A stretch of DNA of 64,000 nt, from positions 18,092,777 through 18,156,776 of the forward strand of contig NC_030855.1 in assembly GCF_000208745.1 (NCBI RefSeq), read 5' to 3'. Below, one piece after another: positions 1 through 13,524 of the stretch (position 1 is its first letter; the number at the start of each line of letters is the position of its first letter). This DNA comes from Theobroma cacao (lineage: Eukaryota > Streptophyta > Magnoliopsida > Malvales > Malvaceae). A program made the position numbers and the translations under genes. The notes beneath the pieces were generated by a model. That model saw only the letters and a list, made by a program, of their open reading frames with translations, searched no databases and had not been told where the DNA came from.

Positions 1-319
1 ACGAGATGCATATGGCCTCTCCCTCACCTTTCTCACTGTTCCTTCACCATCAATGTCAGTGAGATACACTCTTCCATTACTTCTTAATGCTGGGTGATTT
101 TTATAGGAAGTTCATGAATATAGATCCAAAAAGCAAAACACCATGACTTCACTGTTGTGCGATTTAAATACCTAAAACATAGACAGGACTGTTGCATGGA
201 AATATTAAGAGGTCATCAGGCCTTTGTGTCTGCTTTGACATAAGATTCATCATTATTCTAATCAGATGGTGACACACAGCTCATGAATATTTTTAATAGA
301 CCTTAGGATAAGGAAATAC
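1..319. other. Unassigned start of window, downstream intron of the SHH-like gene
   Basis: This should be intron, or further exon, of the SHH-like gene. A short open stretch on the minus strand (about 77-1) reads GRVYLTDIDGEGTVRKV, but it does not resemble the expected second half of a SAWADEE domain and I could not connect it. Nothing else is recognised here. Confidence 0.4.
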
Positions 320-3018
320 CTGGTAGCACAGCACAAGGTCTCCAATTTTAACCATATTGCATTCTGAAGGTTCTAAAGGAATAGATCGTTCACGAACTGC
401 CTTTTCCACATTTACCCACTCATCCTCTGTTTTAGCAAACCCAGAGAATCGTACACGAACTTCCTACCACATAACAAGTTATAAGTTTTAACATGTCACT
501 TGCACTTTCCGTCTTATAGTTTACATAACCAGTATCAAAGAAACCAATTGGAGAAAAGGTAAAATAAACACAATAAGGCACAGGAACCTGAACTTTATAT
601 TATAAGATGAAAAAATTTCATACGCAAGTAGCTTTTATAAGAATCATTGCAGTGAATCAAGAAAGTAAAGAATCTGTAGAAGAATCTTACAAGTTCACCA
701 GTACTGAGGACTCTATAGGTGAGGAACGAGTCAACATCGTACCTGAAAGCCAAAGAAATGTTATGGCTATGCACACTAGTTTAAGTCAGAAGGACCATAC
801 ACAGTTTGAAACAAGGTCATACATTTGGATTTTGATTTCTCTTTTCACCAGCTATTTTTTTATATAAAAAAAATCTTAAAATAACTACAGGTAACATAAT
901 AATTACATTATAATACAGACTTAATTGAATTATAATGCCTTTAGTACCAACCAACATTTAAGAATACCAAGGCCAATTAAGAATCATGAAAATCATTGAA
1001 ACTTAAACTAGATTGTCTCTGGTCCATAAGTATAAGCTATTTTAGTTACATTTTCTATACTATTTCCAGCTTTCTGAGTTTCCTTTTAATGCATTCAACA
1101 GATTAAGCTTACCATCCTTGTCTATCATTCTGAACAACTTCATCTTATAATGGATGTTTGATTATTATCCTATTTTGCACATCATCTTAGCGTTCTTGAA
1201 TAAATTAGTTAGCCAAAATCAAATCTAAACCTTGAGTTTCCAATCAATAATTAAATTAAAGATATAACCAAGAGGTAGGCCTATAAATGGCTTCTTCGAG
1301 GGATACAGGAAAAACATTTCAATAAGTTTTGCATGCTTTCATTAATAGAAACTTTCTCACCATGCATAATCTTTTGATGATCTGGCTTCAAATGACAGCT
1401 CCTTAAGATCTTCAACCTTACCTGTTAAAATTGATATTAAAAATCCTTTCAGTTTCAATTTCAACCAGAAAATATAAGGTTGAACTACAATTGCAAGTTT
1501 GCTAAAATGCTTCTAATAAGAATGCAGGCTAGTCATGATATTGATATCATAGCTGCAAGTATAAATGCAGTATATGCTAACTAGGCCTTTAAAGTGAACC
1601 AGCTTGTATGGTTGCTTGGTAAAACAATAGTAGCATAATGGTCAGATTGTTAGAGGAGTGATGCTATTTAAGACCTATAAAAGGCTTTGTAGGCATTCCT
1701 GGTAAGAAAAATATCTGCTTCTAACTGAGGTTAACACAAGGACATTAACACAGCTGCACTCCCAAGCCAATGCACTATGGTAGACCGTTTTGTGCTCATA
1801 AATTAGCAGGTTGACCTAATATACACCAAATTAGGTTGCAGTCAAATGATAAGGGTTAAACTATCAGCCACCCATTTCATTGCTTTATGTGCATGCTTTA
1901 ATTTTTAAATCTGCTAAAAGCTAATATTACCCCAGTGATAAGTTTCGTGATGTCATGCTGTATGAATAATTTTTGTTTTCTTCTTCACCCCAGATGGTTA
2001 CAATATTTTAGCACATACAAAAACTTCAAACTTTATGAAAGGGACATACTAGGTTAGTGTAGAAAGTACTAAACAAGCTCCGTCACATTGTATGAATCAA
2101 ATAACAATTCCCCAATAACTATAAGATATTACCAATAAATAGCCTAAAAATGTAAACTATGATGCCAACAAGCAAACCTTTGTGCCTCCGCAAGCTCCCA
2201 GGCGGTTTGCTTGAATTTGCACTTGAAAGATCAACAAATAGCTCCAAGGCCATTGGTGATGGCCTTTGTTTACTTTGTGTCTCCATTTGTTTTTCTTGGA
2301 ACCAAATTTGGACCTAAAAAAAATAAAAAGACAAAGAGTTCTTAATGTCTATATTAACTTATTAGAAATCCGTAGGTACATTTCAATAGATGAATAAAAC
2401 AAACTTGTTGCCATGTTACAGCAGATTTTCCCATACGGTTTGAAGAGCAGCTGGAAGGACAAAGCAATCCAAAGTAAAGATATTGAAAATTATAATTTAA
2501 AAGAAAATAGATGAAGAATCTTTAGACAAAAGCATATAATTAGCATATTTTGGAATGGTAATTGTTTTTCTTCACCTGAAGTTGGTAGCAAGCTCCTGGC
2601 AGAATTCTTTATTAAGCGTTTTTTCTCCTATTTCCTTGTAAATGTTCTCCATTTCCAAAATCTTTTTGTCACAAAGAAAGGAAAAAACATTAATACTTAA
2701 TAGTTATATAAAAGCAATGATAATTGGCTAAACCTGAGGAACTTTTGCAGATTAAAGAGTGAAAATCAGGACCCATATATAGAAGGGAAATGCCAACAGA
2801 GCAAGCTGTTTCATTTATATGTTTATCAACTTGAAAAAAAAAAAAAAAACACACTAAGCTACAGCTTTAAAGAGAGGGAATTCATGGTGGTTAAGACTTA
2901 AAAAGGAGTGAAAATGAAGACCCATAAGGAGGGATAATGGGGAATATAGAGAAAGAGAAGTGTTCACCTCAGCGAGTGTGAATTCAGAGACGGAATCCCA
3001 TGAATCTTTGTCATCCAT
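320..3018 (-). CDS. SHH1: SAWADEE-homeodomain protein (SHH1/DTF1 type), partial at 3' end
   Basis: Seven exons can be joined in phase on the minus strand: 3018-2968, 2661-2576, 2450-2405, 2313-2178, 1421-1361, 742-691 and 463-320 (576 nt, 192 codons), each bounded by GT/AG. The start is the ATG at 3018 ([10 protein letters not shown]). Residues about 13-70 form the divergent SHH homeodomain ([17 protein letters not shown], ending VQIWFQEKQ). Residues about 127-192 form the first half of the SAWADEE domain ([36 protein letters not shown]). The second half, with the zinc-binding part, is not found in bases 1-319, so the gene runs out of the window. Known for the family: SHH1 reads H3K9 methylation with unmodified H3K4 through SAWADEE and recruits Pol IV for siRNA production. 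The family is certain; SHH1 rather than SHH2 is inferred from the homeodomain wording. Confidence 0.85.
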
Positions 3019-3474
3019 GTCCGACCAAAATCTGAAATCTTTGCCAACATACAGGCGGAATTCCCTTTGAAAGTGACAATGGACTTGGTTTTGGGAGGTT
3101 TAAGTAATGTAAAGAGAGTCATACGTTTTATTGTATCTCTTCAGCGAGTTTCAAACTGGCCCAGCCCCTTGTTCTTGGGCCTTCCCTCTAGCCTTGACGG
3201 GCTAGCTATTAACACAATTCTGGGAGTCGTATTCATGGGCTTGCTTCTTTTCAAATGTGTTCCTTGCTTGTGTTATAAAAGATTTTCTTTTTCAATGTGG
3301 CTATTGAATTTACTTAAGAAGTTGCCCATGATTTATGAAATAAACAATCATCCCATGCCTGACAATATTTCATTGATTTAAATAAGATTTAGAATAATTA
3401 GGCGTATAAGATTTATGAGCATGAGTATCGAGATGTGTAACTTGTCATTGCTTGATAGATGATCCTTGACAGCA
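3019..3474. other. Intergenic spacer: SHH-like promoter and 3' flank of the next gene
   Basis: About 450 bp separate the SHH-like start codon from the stop codon of the upstream oxygenase-like gene. Both genes lie on the minus strand in tandem, so this spacer must hold the 5'UTR and promoter of the first gene and the 3'UTR of the second. I see no clear TATA box. A plus-strand open frame at 3067-3381 shows no recognisable domain and is not called. Confidence 0.5.
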
Positions 3475-5533
3475 TTAGAATTTGTTGTAAACATAGACTA
3501 AAATACGGTATACAAGAGTCAAAAGTATTGCAGCCATGGCCTGCTGACTAAGTGAAATAGTTTTTCCTTTTTCTTGGTCAATCCTGCTGCTGATGCTTGG
3601 AGGTGGAGGAGAGTAAAGGAAGGCCATTGAGATGTAGTCTTCTTTCTCTCCTTTATAGATGGGCCTTCCAATGACATGCTTGAATTGCCCACCACTTAAT
3701 GCCTGTGACAGGAACAGAAATGTATGAGCAATGACTCTGGACTAAAATTCATGTTGACAAGGAAAGGAGAGATATGATAAACTTGTCATCATTTTCTCCT
3801 TCATCTTTATTGGAAAATTTCCCCTAGTATGATGAGATCAGACCCACATAGCTGTCATTGCAAGAAAAAAACACATAAAAGAAACTAGGGATATAGGGTT
3901 TTTCATCAAAAAATGAAAAAAAGAAAAGGTAGATTAGAATGCTTAAATATACATCTAAATCAAGGTTACATATGGTGAGCCATTATAGTGTGTTTTTACA
4001 GTTGTAAAGGAGGGTATGCCTTTTAAATTTTACTATTAGCTGTCTGTAAGTGTTGAAAAAAAAAAAAAAAAAGGAAAGCAGGAAATATGATATCAGAGAG
4101 GAGAACAAAACAGGCAAAAAACAGAGTAGTTTGCTGAGCTTTTTTGTTGCTAATGTGTTATCGTGTAGCATAATGCTGTCCCATAAAGCAGACACATTAA
4201 TGTTACTATTTTTTTGTCATCAACAGCCACCACAAAGACTACCTCCTTCCTTTGAGGGAGATTGAAGTCATGTATTTGAGTTTAACCATCAGCGTTAAAA
4301 TGGTTAACAGGGATGAGAGAGGATTGCCTCTCCTGAAATAACCTGGCTGATGACAAGCACTCTTTAACCACTATACTTATACAGTCCTTTAATGTTCTGC
4401 AGTTAACTGGCAAAAATTGCAGCAAGCACAATGTGGTCCAAAATAAAAGCTCAAAATAATTTAAGAAAATATCTGAATTATTACCTGAGTTTGATCCCCA
4501 ACTGTTATAACCAAGGCATCTTTTTCTGGGCAGAAAGATACCCAACCTTTCTTTGAATACACATGAAATTCAGAACATTCATCACATATATGCAAACACA
4601 AGGCATGTGAATAATCAATCCCTCTTATCAGCATTCTGATCACATCATATCTTAGGGAGCTGCTCCACTGGTCAGCTGAAACATTCCGGCTATGCTTGTA
4701 GAGGTAACATGCAGAGCCAATGATATCTTGCCCTTGCATCATATCGTTTTCATAAACTGATTTTTGTGGGGAACTTTCCTTGATGACTAGCAGAATTTTC
4801 TCAGCAACTTTCTCAATGTCTGACAGAAGAGTTTCCATTTTCTCACTGCATATTTTTAAAAGTATCAATGAATTAGATAATTCTGCTAACTCATTTTTTA
4901 AAAAGAACAAGTTCGGAAATATAATATATCTATATATCAATACTGCCAAAACTCAATTAGGAAACGCCAAAAGACCAGTGAATATAAGCTTGGCAGTTAT
5001 TACCTGAAATTTGAATACCCAACAGTCCAAATTCCCTCCATTTCCAACTTCAAGCCTTCACCTCTACACCACACAAACTCTTCACTCTGTTCACCTTCCT
5101 CTTCCCCATGAACTTCCTCAAACCCGTATAACTTCTCTGGTGACCTTGTCACTGCCGTCCGTTTCTCAGGCGGCAGTTGAAAAATTCCGGCAGCCGCTGC
5201 CAGGGCTGATCGGATAGATTCCCCTGGAATTCCATAATTCACCAACTGAAAGCATCCGATTGTTGCAATAGAATCCAGAATCTTGGGGACGGAATCACTT
5301 TCCATGGAACTCAACAGCTGGAAATCAATCTTTGGTGGGTTTTCAATGAACTTTTGCCTAGGGAAGACCTTGTCAGGCAAAATTAAATCAGGGACACGTA
5401 GAGAGTGTTCAAGGAATTCAGAGAGAACATCATCATTGGTGACGCAGGACCTGCGGCCACTAGCAATTGGAGACGGTGGAGGAGCACGGAAATCGAGGGG
5501 CTTTTCAGGCATGGATTCCGGTGAGACTGCCAT
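3475..5533 (-). CDS. 2-oxoglutarate/Fe(II) oxygenase-fold protein lacking catalytic ligands
   Basis: Three exons in phase: 5533-5004, 4845-4485 and 3702-3475 (1119 nt, 372 residues, TAA at 3477-3475). An in-frame ATG lies five codons upstream (5548); MAVSPESMPEKPL is chosen by analogy. The N-terminal half has the DIOX_N pattern (PKILDSIATIGCFQLVNYGI; then EKRTAV and LYGFEE). The C-terminal half keeps the jelly-roll wording (GWVSFCPEKDALVITVGDQ; QFKHVIGRPI; YISMAFLYSPPPP). The catalytic residues are missing. The HxD site reads HICDEC (from residue 262) and does not fit. The distal His position is Gly (VIGR, residue 309). The 2-oxoglutarate Arg of RxS is Tyr (YIS, residue 320). The protein ends in a hydrophobic run (ILLTLVYRILVYVYNKF, 356-372) that could be a tail anchor. 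It is probably a non-enzymatic or repurposed member. Exon structure is confident; function is unknown. Confidence 0.8.
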
Positions 5534-6931
5534 AGAAATTGTGACCAACTATAATAATACAAGGCGACAAAGGCTGAAACCTGAACTGAGTTTTCCTTTG
5601 ATTCTTTGATAAGGAGCTTAGTTGTGAGTGTTCAGCATTGGCATTCTTTTTTTCCTTTATGGTACAAAGTGTATAGCAACACAATGATGGCTTGTCGTGG
5701 GGCATTGTAGACAGTTGGAGAATCATCACAAACATCACCAACTTTTTCTTTCTTGTGCTTTCTTTTCCCCCCTAATCTTCCCTTTACACCTTTAACTTTT
5801 TTTAATTATCATTTTGATAGCTAGCCAGCAATGGCCTGCCTGACATACATATAACAAGATTTGGCTTTTTACACACTTGTGACTCAAGCTATAGTACTCG
5901 GACCGGAGGGTCGAATTTGAATATGGACCCCTATTGTATCCCACTATCATAAGACTCTATACCACATTGCTTGCTTTCATCTTCTTCCCCTTTTATTTAT
6001 TGCTTTGCTTTCTTCTGGTACCCTTGTTCCAAAATTTCCAAATAACTAGTACAATTTAAAATTGTTAGCTATATTTACATTAATGGGAATTTATTTTGTA
6101 ATATGAAGTAGACAATTTGGAAGGTGCCACTCATTTAATGGGTAGTCTTCTTTCAGTTTTACTGAGCATTTTTATATCATTGACAGGAGAAGAGAAAAAA
6201 AAAAACCTAAAGTCCTATTAGTTTAACCATTGAATTTGAATTAATTAAAGAAAAGAGGAAGAAATGGACGTACAAATCACTTTATAGATGTCTTAATTCA
6301 AACCATGCTTACTAGTTTCTAATAATAAAGTCATATTTTGATTCATAATTATGGCCACTAATCTCTCTTTAATGAGTTACTTGTGTTGGTCTTTCACTTT
6401 TTTTTTTTGTGAAAAAAAAAAGAAATTTCATTTTTCTGGATTTCCATTTGAAACCATGGAAGCGGGTTATTATTACTGCTAATTAATTAAGCATATGATT
6501 CTTGGTTAGCACTTTAGCTGTTATATTAATTTGATGGCATTGATTTGGGTGCTAAATGGATGATTATGTGGGCCTCGACAAGGCCTCTGCCTGAATCCAA
6601 CTCTTAGGACAGGTTGTCCTCAGTTTTCGAGTTAAAGAGCATTTCTTTGGGCTGGGACCAGGTACTTTCATTAATTTGATAATGCCCGAGTCTTGACCCC
6701 ACCCTTTGTACGTTTAATTGGGCCTGAGCCATCCACCTTAAACTTGATTATTGATCACACTGCAAAAAATGGGCAGAGAGTGAGCCTAATGATTCTGGTT
6801 AGGACAAAAAGTAAATACCCAGACCGCCTGGAAAGCCTCTAGGCCGAATTTGCAAGAATTTTCGGCCATTGACCTTAAAATAGAAAATCATGCAACCCCA
6901 AATTACTTACCTTTTCATAAAAAAAAAAACA
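5534..6931. other. Intergenic, upstream of the oxygenase-like gene
   Basis: This is AT-rich sequence with no coding region that I can support. It should contain the promoter and 5'UTR of the minus-strand oxygenase-like gene near 5534-5900. Homopolymer runs are present near 6191-6205 and 6398-6420. Confidence 0.5.
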
Positions 6932-7344
6932 TAATACTAAAAAAAAAAATCTGACTATTTAAGAAAATTTAACTAATTTTTTATTTTTCTATTACGTTCA
7001 ATCAAGTTTTTATACTTTTATTTTAAACAAAATAAATTTAATTAATGATTGACTAATCATTATTAATTAAAATACCGATTGCTATTTTATATTATGTAAT
7101 TTTGATGTGATATACTAACGTGTTATATTGAACGATAACATAATCATGTGACATTATTCACCCTGTACAGTGTCAAGTCAGTATAATAAGATACGTGATA
7201 TTTTGATTAATGATAATTAATTAATTGTTAGTCATAGAGGTCTATTTAGTCTAAAATAAAAATAGAAAGACTTGATTGATCGCAATTAAAGAATAATAAT
7301 TTATTTAAATTTTTTAAAATAACTGAGGACTTTTTCGAGTATTT
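6932..7344. mobile_element. MITE with long terminal inverted repeats
   Basis: The left side (about 6932-7080) and the reverse complement of the right side (about 7344-7185) align over roughly 100 bp. Shared words include TTCAATCAAG / ATCAATCAAG, TTTTATTTTA, AATTAATGATTGAC / ATTATCATTAATC and, at the outer ends, ATACTAAAAA / ATACTCGAAAAAG. The central part has no ORF. This is a foldback, non-autonomous DNA element. I could not assign its superfamily, because the ends are A/T runs and the target duplication is not clear. Confidence 0.6.
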
Positions 7345-9860
7345 TGTCAAAGAAATTATTAATATCTTTTATAAGTTTATTTTAATTTTTTAATTTGAAA
7401 AAAGAGATATTTGGTCTCAACTTTTTGAGCTTTATTGAAAAGTAAGTTTGACAAAATTAGTATTTATCACCTTTGTCATCGTAGTATTTGAAATTTGATT
7501 TGTAACAAAATATGATCATTTTCATGTATTTCTTGTATTATGTACTACATCAGCTTTATTGTCGATTATATGTACTTGCAACTCGCAATAATACAGATAA
7601 TTGAAATAATACAATTTTAAGTGACTCAATCCTTAGAATTCAACTCATCAAGTTACGAGTTTATTTCAACCGAAATCAAGTAGGATGACGTGATAGCATA
7701 TCTCAGAGTGTTGAAACTTTACAGCAAAAATGTCACTCTCAAGCCTTTCTCAATTGTAAAATCTCTATTTTCTGGAAAAACCATCTATTAATTCCTCTTG
7801 GTTATCGACGAAGACTTTTAAATGTAAAGAATTAAGGATTCTGGCCCTATAATTGAAGCCGAACACAGCCGCCTGTGCCTGGACCTTTTCCTAACGTTGA
7901 ACCAGTCATCAGTCATATACTTAGGTTTTCTGGGATTAAACACTTGAACTAGCTCATTGGTGTTCCCAAAAACTAAAAAGACCGCAATCCACCCTTCAAC
8001 GGCTGGCCGGTTGCTTCCCATTCTTTTTCTTTTGTTTCATAAGTAGGAGAGCAGATTCGACGTCGTTGGAATTATACAATATGATGAGATTATAATCAAG
8101 TTATATTAGTGTAATCATATTAAATACATTTCATTTTAGAAAAACAATAATAATACAGAATAATTTTTTTTATTTGTTTAAAGGCATGCATGCATGTGCT
8201 AGATTTCGTGTTCAACTTGTTCTAGCTAAGATACATGTTAAGAAACTTCGGCTATCCATCGTTTACATTATTATAACTTGAAAGTTAAATGAAACTTCCT
8301 ATTCATTTTTAAAATGAATTAATCTGATAGAAAATATAATATACAAGCCAATTAGACCACGTTTTAAACCTTTTTTCGAGTATCGTTTAGAGACAACCAT
8401 CACTCTTTATATATAAGCAGAGACTTTATATGATGTGTTGTCTGCATGAGCTACCGAAATTCTACGCTCAGAGTAAATTGCATGGAAAATCAAGTGACAA
8501 TTAATAAATATGAAGTGGTCAAGAAATTTACAATCTCTGAATTGATCAATGAGTACTGGCCCAGAAACACAATGTGAAATGTCCAACTCTTGAGTTCCTT
8601 CTAACAGGTTCGTCAGTTAATTGCTTAATATGACTTTATAGGCTAAATTATTCACAATCGACGACTATATGTATATACGTTATTGCTCTTTTCTATTTCC
8701 TTACCTTCTAATTGCTTTTCCGATCTAGAAGATGAGCTGTATTATGTACTTTTCTTAATTTTCAATGATGCACACGTAGATAGAGGTTCGAAATTGAAAT
8801 GGTTGATTGGAAAAAATGTTTGGAAATGGTTCAAGCTAGTAAATTGATTGCATCATATTTTGTTGAACAAGTACCGGCAGAACTAGAATGTCAAATAAAT
8901 ACAAACATAAATAAGTTTTTATGTAAATGAGAGATTTACCATGTATAATCACCTTGTGGAATTCCAAATTCTTTTGAAAGGAAATCAGAAAGTGCTTCAA
9001 AAAACGTAAAAGGATGGAAATGTTTGACTTCTTTTGATCAAATTATTATAGTAAATTAAGACCGATAAACAACTAAAACGCAATCTTCTTTTTAAGAAAA
9101 AAATTTACTGAAAAATAAAATCTATTTTGGTTGCTAACTTAACCTTCTTGTCATGTGGGTTAAAGACAAACCAAAGGAAAAAACAAATGCTTTTGGAGGT
9201 TTATTAATTTAAATCTGGACAAGAGTAAGGGTGAATTTTGAGCTGGGTAGGTGCACTTGATCGACCACCTTGGCTCCTGTGGGTCCAAAGGTTTCGTCTA
9301 CTTTGCGCCGTCGGTGGCTAAACCTTTGCCAACCAAGTGACCCATGTTTACCAAAGATCCAACTGTTTTGGCATTTTGCACCATCCTAATAATCAGACTG
9401 AATACAACGTTCGTTTATTTAAAAACCAAAACAAACAGATTTGGGACTAATTTCCTCCATGAACTATATTCAAAGCATAAAAAATCAGGTAATTAAAAGC
9501 AACAAAAGCCAAAAAATGTTTGTCTTTGTTGTTAAATTCGTAAATAGCAGTCAATTGGTACTATAGAGGCCCCCTTTATTGATTCAAGAAGTCAACAGAT
9601 CTCAGCTACCAGATCGTGAAAGGTCCTTGAATATCTTGTCTACGTTTGGACAATATTTCATAAAGCTTTAATTTCCCTTTCCAATTTGACCTTCAAACTG
9701 GCAGGCATGCAGGATGTGATGAATGTGATTTCGTTTCCCCTTGTGGGGTCCAGAATCTTTGAACCCCTCAGTTCCTTTTAAGTGGCTCAAATTTCAACAG
9801 ATTATACCCATAATAATTTTGTAGACCAAAAAAAAAAAACCTTAACGTTAGGTGCTTTAC
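7345..9860. other. Intergenic, no gene recognised
   Basis: This is 2.5 kb of AT-rich sequence. A 67-codon open frame on the minus strand (8021-7818, MGSNRPAVEGW) shows no domain that I recognise and has no supporting splice structure, so it is not called as a gene. No tRNA, repeat array or transposon end is evident. Confidence 0.45.
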
Positions 9861-9864
9861 TACG

Positions 9865-10200
9865 TATTCGTTAATTTTAAAATATCTGAATTTGAATCCG
9901 ATTAATAAATAGAGTATTCAAATATTATAACTATTTAAATATTTTTTAAATTTATTATTCTAACTTGAATCCTAATAAATACTTATCACTCAATAATTAC
10001 TTGAACGTGTTTAAAAATTCAGTTATGCAAAAAAATTATTAAAATACTTTTTATGGGTACCTAATTACTTGAAACCGAATCTGTACCTGTATCCATATAC
10101 AATAAATTTTTTATATGTATTTCATATAATTAACTAATAATTAAATTTATAAAAGCACACAAACTCTAAAATTTAAATTTAAATAATTAAAATCNATATA
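9865..10200. repeat. Diverged direct-repeat copy A (hAT-like sequence)
   Basis: This stretch matches 10690-11010 in the same orientation. Shared words include GAATCCGATTAATAAAT / AACCCGATTAGTAAAT, AAAAATTATTAAAATRCT, ATGGGTAC and AAAATTTAAATTTAAATAAT. It appears to be an older truncated relative of the element at 10652-11635. A single N lies at 10195. Confidence 0.55.
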
Positions 10201-10651
10201 ATTAAAAACTTAAACTTTTAATTATAATATATGATTATCTATTTTGTTTTATTTTGTTTTTTACATATTAATAATTGATAATTTAAATATTATTATGATT
10301 AAAATATTAATAAGTTTAATTAATTTTTAAATTTAAAATATTAATTTTTATAATATAATTAAAAACTTCAAGTTTTTATTTTAAATTCTTTTTTTTTCAT
10401 TTCACTAATAAGGAGTATTAGTGTCTTGTTAATTTTAGAAACTATTCCCCCATCTATGGAGTAGCAAATACCATAAGAGTTTGAATTAAATATTCATAAG
10501 GAAATGATTTAGCTATTTCCCAACCAAACTTACTGTTAATGTATAACTTTATGCTAACATTTTGTTATGAAACCTAAAAAACAACAAAGATAAAATATAG
10601 AGAAATCAAGCAAAATAAAAAACACCAGAATTTACATAATTCAACTTCTTG

Positions 10652-11635
10652 TAGAGATGTCAATGGATAAAGTACTCTTTAATTTTGAGTTACATGAATC
10701 CAAACCCGATTAGTAAATGGGATACCTAAACCCTATAATTACTTGAATATTTTTAAAATTTACTATCCTAATCCGAACCCTAATACATACCCACTACCCA
10801 ATAAGTACCCGAATCCGTTTAAAAATCCGATTATATACAAAAATTATTAAAATGCTCTTCATGGGTACTTAATTATCCAAATCGAAATCTGTACCCGTAT
10901 TTATATATAATAATATTTCTATCCATATTCTATATAGTTCACTAATAATAAAATTTATAAGAGCACACAAACAATAAAATTTAAATTTAAATAATCAAAA
11001 ATAAATATATCAAATATCAACTTAAATAATTAAAAATAAATATCCAAACAACAACTTAAACAACATTACAAGTTTAATTGACCATATAGGTTTGTTATTA
11101 ATTGCATAAAATTAAAAAAAAAATAGTTAGGTTTCAAACTATTATAATCTCATAACTTATTTTAAATATATATTTTATAAGTTTATATAAATAAAGGTAT
11201 ATATATTATAATTAATAGTTTTATAAGTTATAATTTTTGTAATGTTAATACAAAATAGAAAGTAAATGTGTTTATATTTAAAGTATACATACTAAAAGTA
11301 TATATATATATATATATATATTCTTTATAAATTAACACAATATATAGAATATATATTAAAAGACATTACTATTTACTTAATACTCATAGTTTTGTGAATT
11401 AATTTAATTAAGAATATGAGTTTGTCTTTAATTACATAAAATTAAAACAAAAACATAATTGGGTTTGGGTAACAAGTACCCAAGGGGTGGTACTCGAACC
11501 TTACCCGAAACTGACATGGGTAGTGAAATTACTATCCAAACATGTCCCAAACTCAATTATAGGATACTTTAACCTTATATAATCGGATCAGGTACTTGTG
11601 GGTACCTTGTAATAAGATACCCATTGCTATCTCTA
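10652..11635. mobile_element. Non-autonomous hAT-like element
   Basis: The left end TAGAGATGTCAATGG is mirrored at the right end, whose reverse complement reads TAGAGATAGCAATGGG. Just inside both ends lie GGGTAC/GTACCC-rich words. TIRs of the form TAGRGATG.CAATGG are typical of plant hAT elements. No transposase ORF is present. The 8-bp flanks (ACTTCTTG and AGGTGCAT) do not match, so a target duplication is not demonstrated and the ends may be off by a few bases or rearranged. A (TA)n run lies near 11300-11322. Confidence 0.5.
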
Positions 11636-11728
11636 AGGTGCATTCCTTTCAGTTTGTCTATGTCGTTTCTTATATAATAATTTAGTAATTAAAGCTACCA
11701 ATTATTGAACTCGAAACTAGGGGATAAG

Positions 11729-12467
11729 TGTCACAGTTCTTGATCCTGCGACCAGTCTAGCTTGATGAAAGGTTCAAACTAGCAACACACACTTGTGTCG
11801 CACAATACCTAGAGGCACAAATTAGGCTTGAGACAACATCACTTAAGGGCCCATTGACAACTACCATCGGGGCCACCATCAATTGGTGGTTTCTAGAAGC
11901 GCCACACACATGCAGACTTGATGGCCACGAGCCGTTAGACCGCACGTCATCAAGCCATAGATACATAGGGAGCCCAACTACAAGAGGATTGCTCGCATAA
12001 AAGGAGTTTTATTATGTATAGATATCTACTTGTTATTATTATTATTTATTTTACTTGCACTAAGACTTTAGGCTAGTGATATTCTACTTAGTGATAGAAC
12101 ACTTAGTTTATTTAAATGTCTTGTTAACTATAGTAGTTGTACTAGACAGTAGAAGTAGAGTTGCTTTAGGATTGAGAAAAATTATATTATAAATAGCACG
12201 TTTAGGTATTAGGGAAAGGCAATAGAGTCAAATTAACCAAGTAGTTATATTCAAGCATTCAAGTAACTTAGGCTATTTGCTTATAATCATAGTAATTTGT
12301 TTTCTTTAGAAATAATATAATTATTTTTCCCCAAAGTTTTTTTCTCCAAGTTTAGTTATTTTTGCTTTTGCATTATTGTGCAATATTTAGGGTTAAGCTT
12401 GCTTAAGCTTTTGTACATATAGCAATAAGCGTCGAATGGATCTTGGCTAAAGTTTTAGCTCGTGATA
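11729..12467 (+). repeat. 5' LTR
   Basis: This 739-bp LTR starts TGTCACAG and ends GTGATA, a decayed TGACA. It contains the promoter-like word ATTATAAATAGCAC near 12190. It pairs with 13525-14379. Confidence 0.8.
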
Positions 12468-13524
12468 ATTAGTATCAGAGTAAAGTTAGACTAGGAAGAG
12501 ATCTAGGAAGAGCTGGGTTAGGCAAGATGAGTCCCACCTTTTCAAGGGAAAGGTAATAGTAGAGCAAGCCTCAATTCAAGAGATAGGTACGATTAGTCAA
12601 ATCCTAAAAGCTAATTCAATCTAAAGGGAGAGTAAGGGTTGACAAACCTTAAAGAGACAATGGAAATTCGGGAAGGAAAAATCAAATTTGGGTAAGGTTC
12701 AATAACTTTGAGGGTCATGGAGAAGAAAAAATTTACTTAGAATTGAAGTCGTGAAATTTGAGAAAAGAAAACAAGAGTTTTGAAAAGAAGATGACATCAA
12801 TTGGTGACTAGACTACATCATGCTTGAATGCCTTGGTTCAAAATAGTGTGGGTGTTGCAAACATGGAAACTACACACACATGTGCCGTAAAGCATTACAA
12901 GTTTGAGGATACTTTGCAAGTACTGGATAATCGTGTATCTTACCTTGAAATGATTATCAATCATGAGGTGTGAAGTGACTTCGAATGTGTCAAAGACAAC
13001 ATCAATCAGTTGGAGTCTAATAGCCATGAGCTTCGCGGAGAATGGCATAAAACAGTGAATAACTTAGCTCGTAGCGATGTGGGGCAAGATGAATTGATGG
13101 CAGCAATGTAGCAGCGACAATGGCAATTGACAAAGGTTGACAAAGGTTTCGAACAGAGAGTTGTGCATATAGCTGACAAGTATTAGGAAGTCGCAAAACG
13201 TGACTTTCAGATTAGGCAATTTGAACAACAGAGTTTTGGTATTGGATGAATGACCTAAGCGTCAAGTTCAAACCCTTTGTATTTTAAGGGTGCCACAAAT
13301 GGAGATGCCATGCATATGGGAGGCATGTACTTGAACATCACAGGCTAGCTGCAAGCTAGATATCCACACGGCAAAACACATTTGGACTTAAAAGTGTTTC
13401 AGAGACAGCTAATGGGAGGCTCCCTTAATCGTGTCCACGACATTCGTGGGGAAACAATTGAAGATTTGTGGTGAAAAGAGACCACAAGGCAATGAGAGCA
13501 TTGCCTATATCAAGTAGGGGAGAA

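Noticed and set aside
1..77. Minus-strand stretch reading GRVYLTDIDGEGTV as a further SHH exon
   Set aside because: It does not resemble the second half of the SAWADEE domain, and no phase-consistent splice join to the exon ending at 320 was found.
607..867. 86-codon plus-strand open frame
   Set aside because: It is antisense to the SAWADEE exon at 742-691 and its introns, and shows no domain.
3067..3381. 104-codon plus-strand open frame with hydrophobic stretches
   Set aside because: It lies in the promoter/3'UTR spacer between two minus-strand genes, with no recognisable domain.
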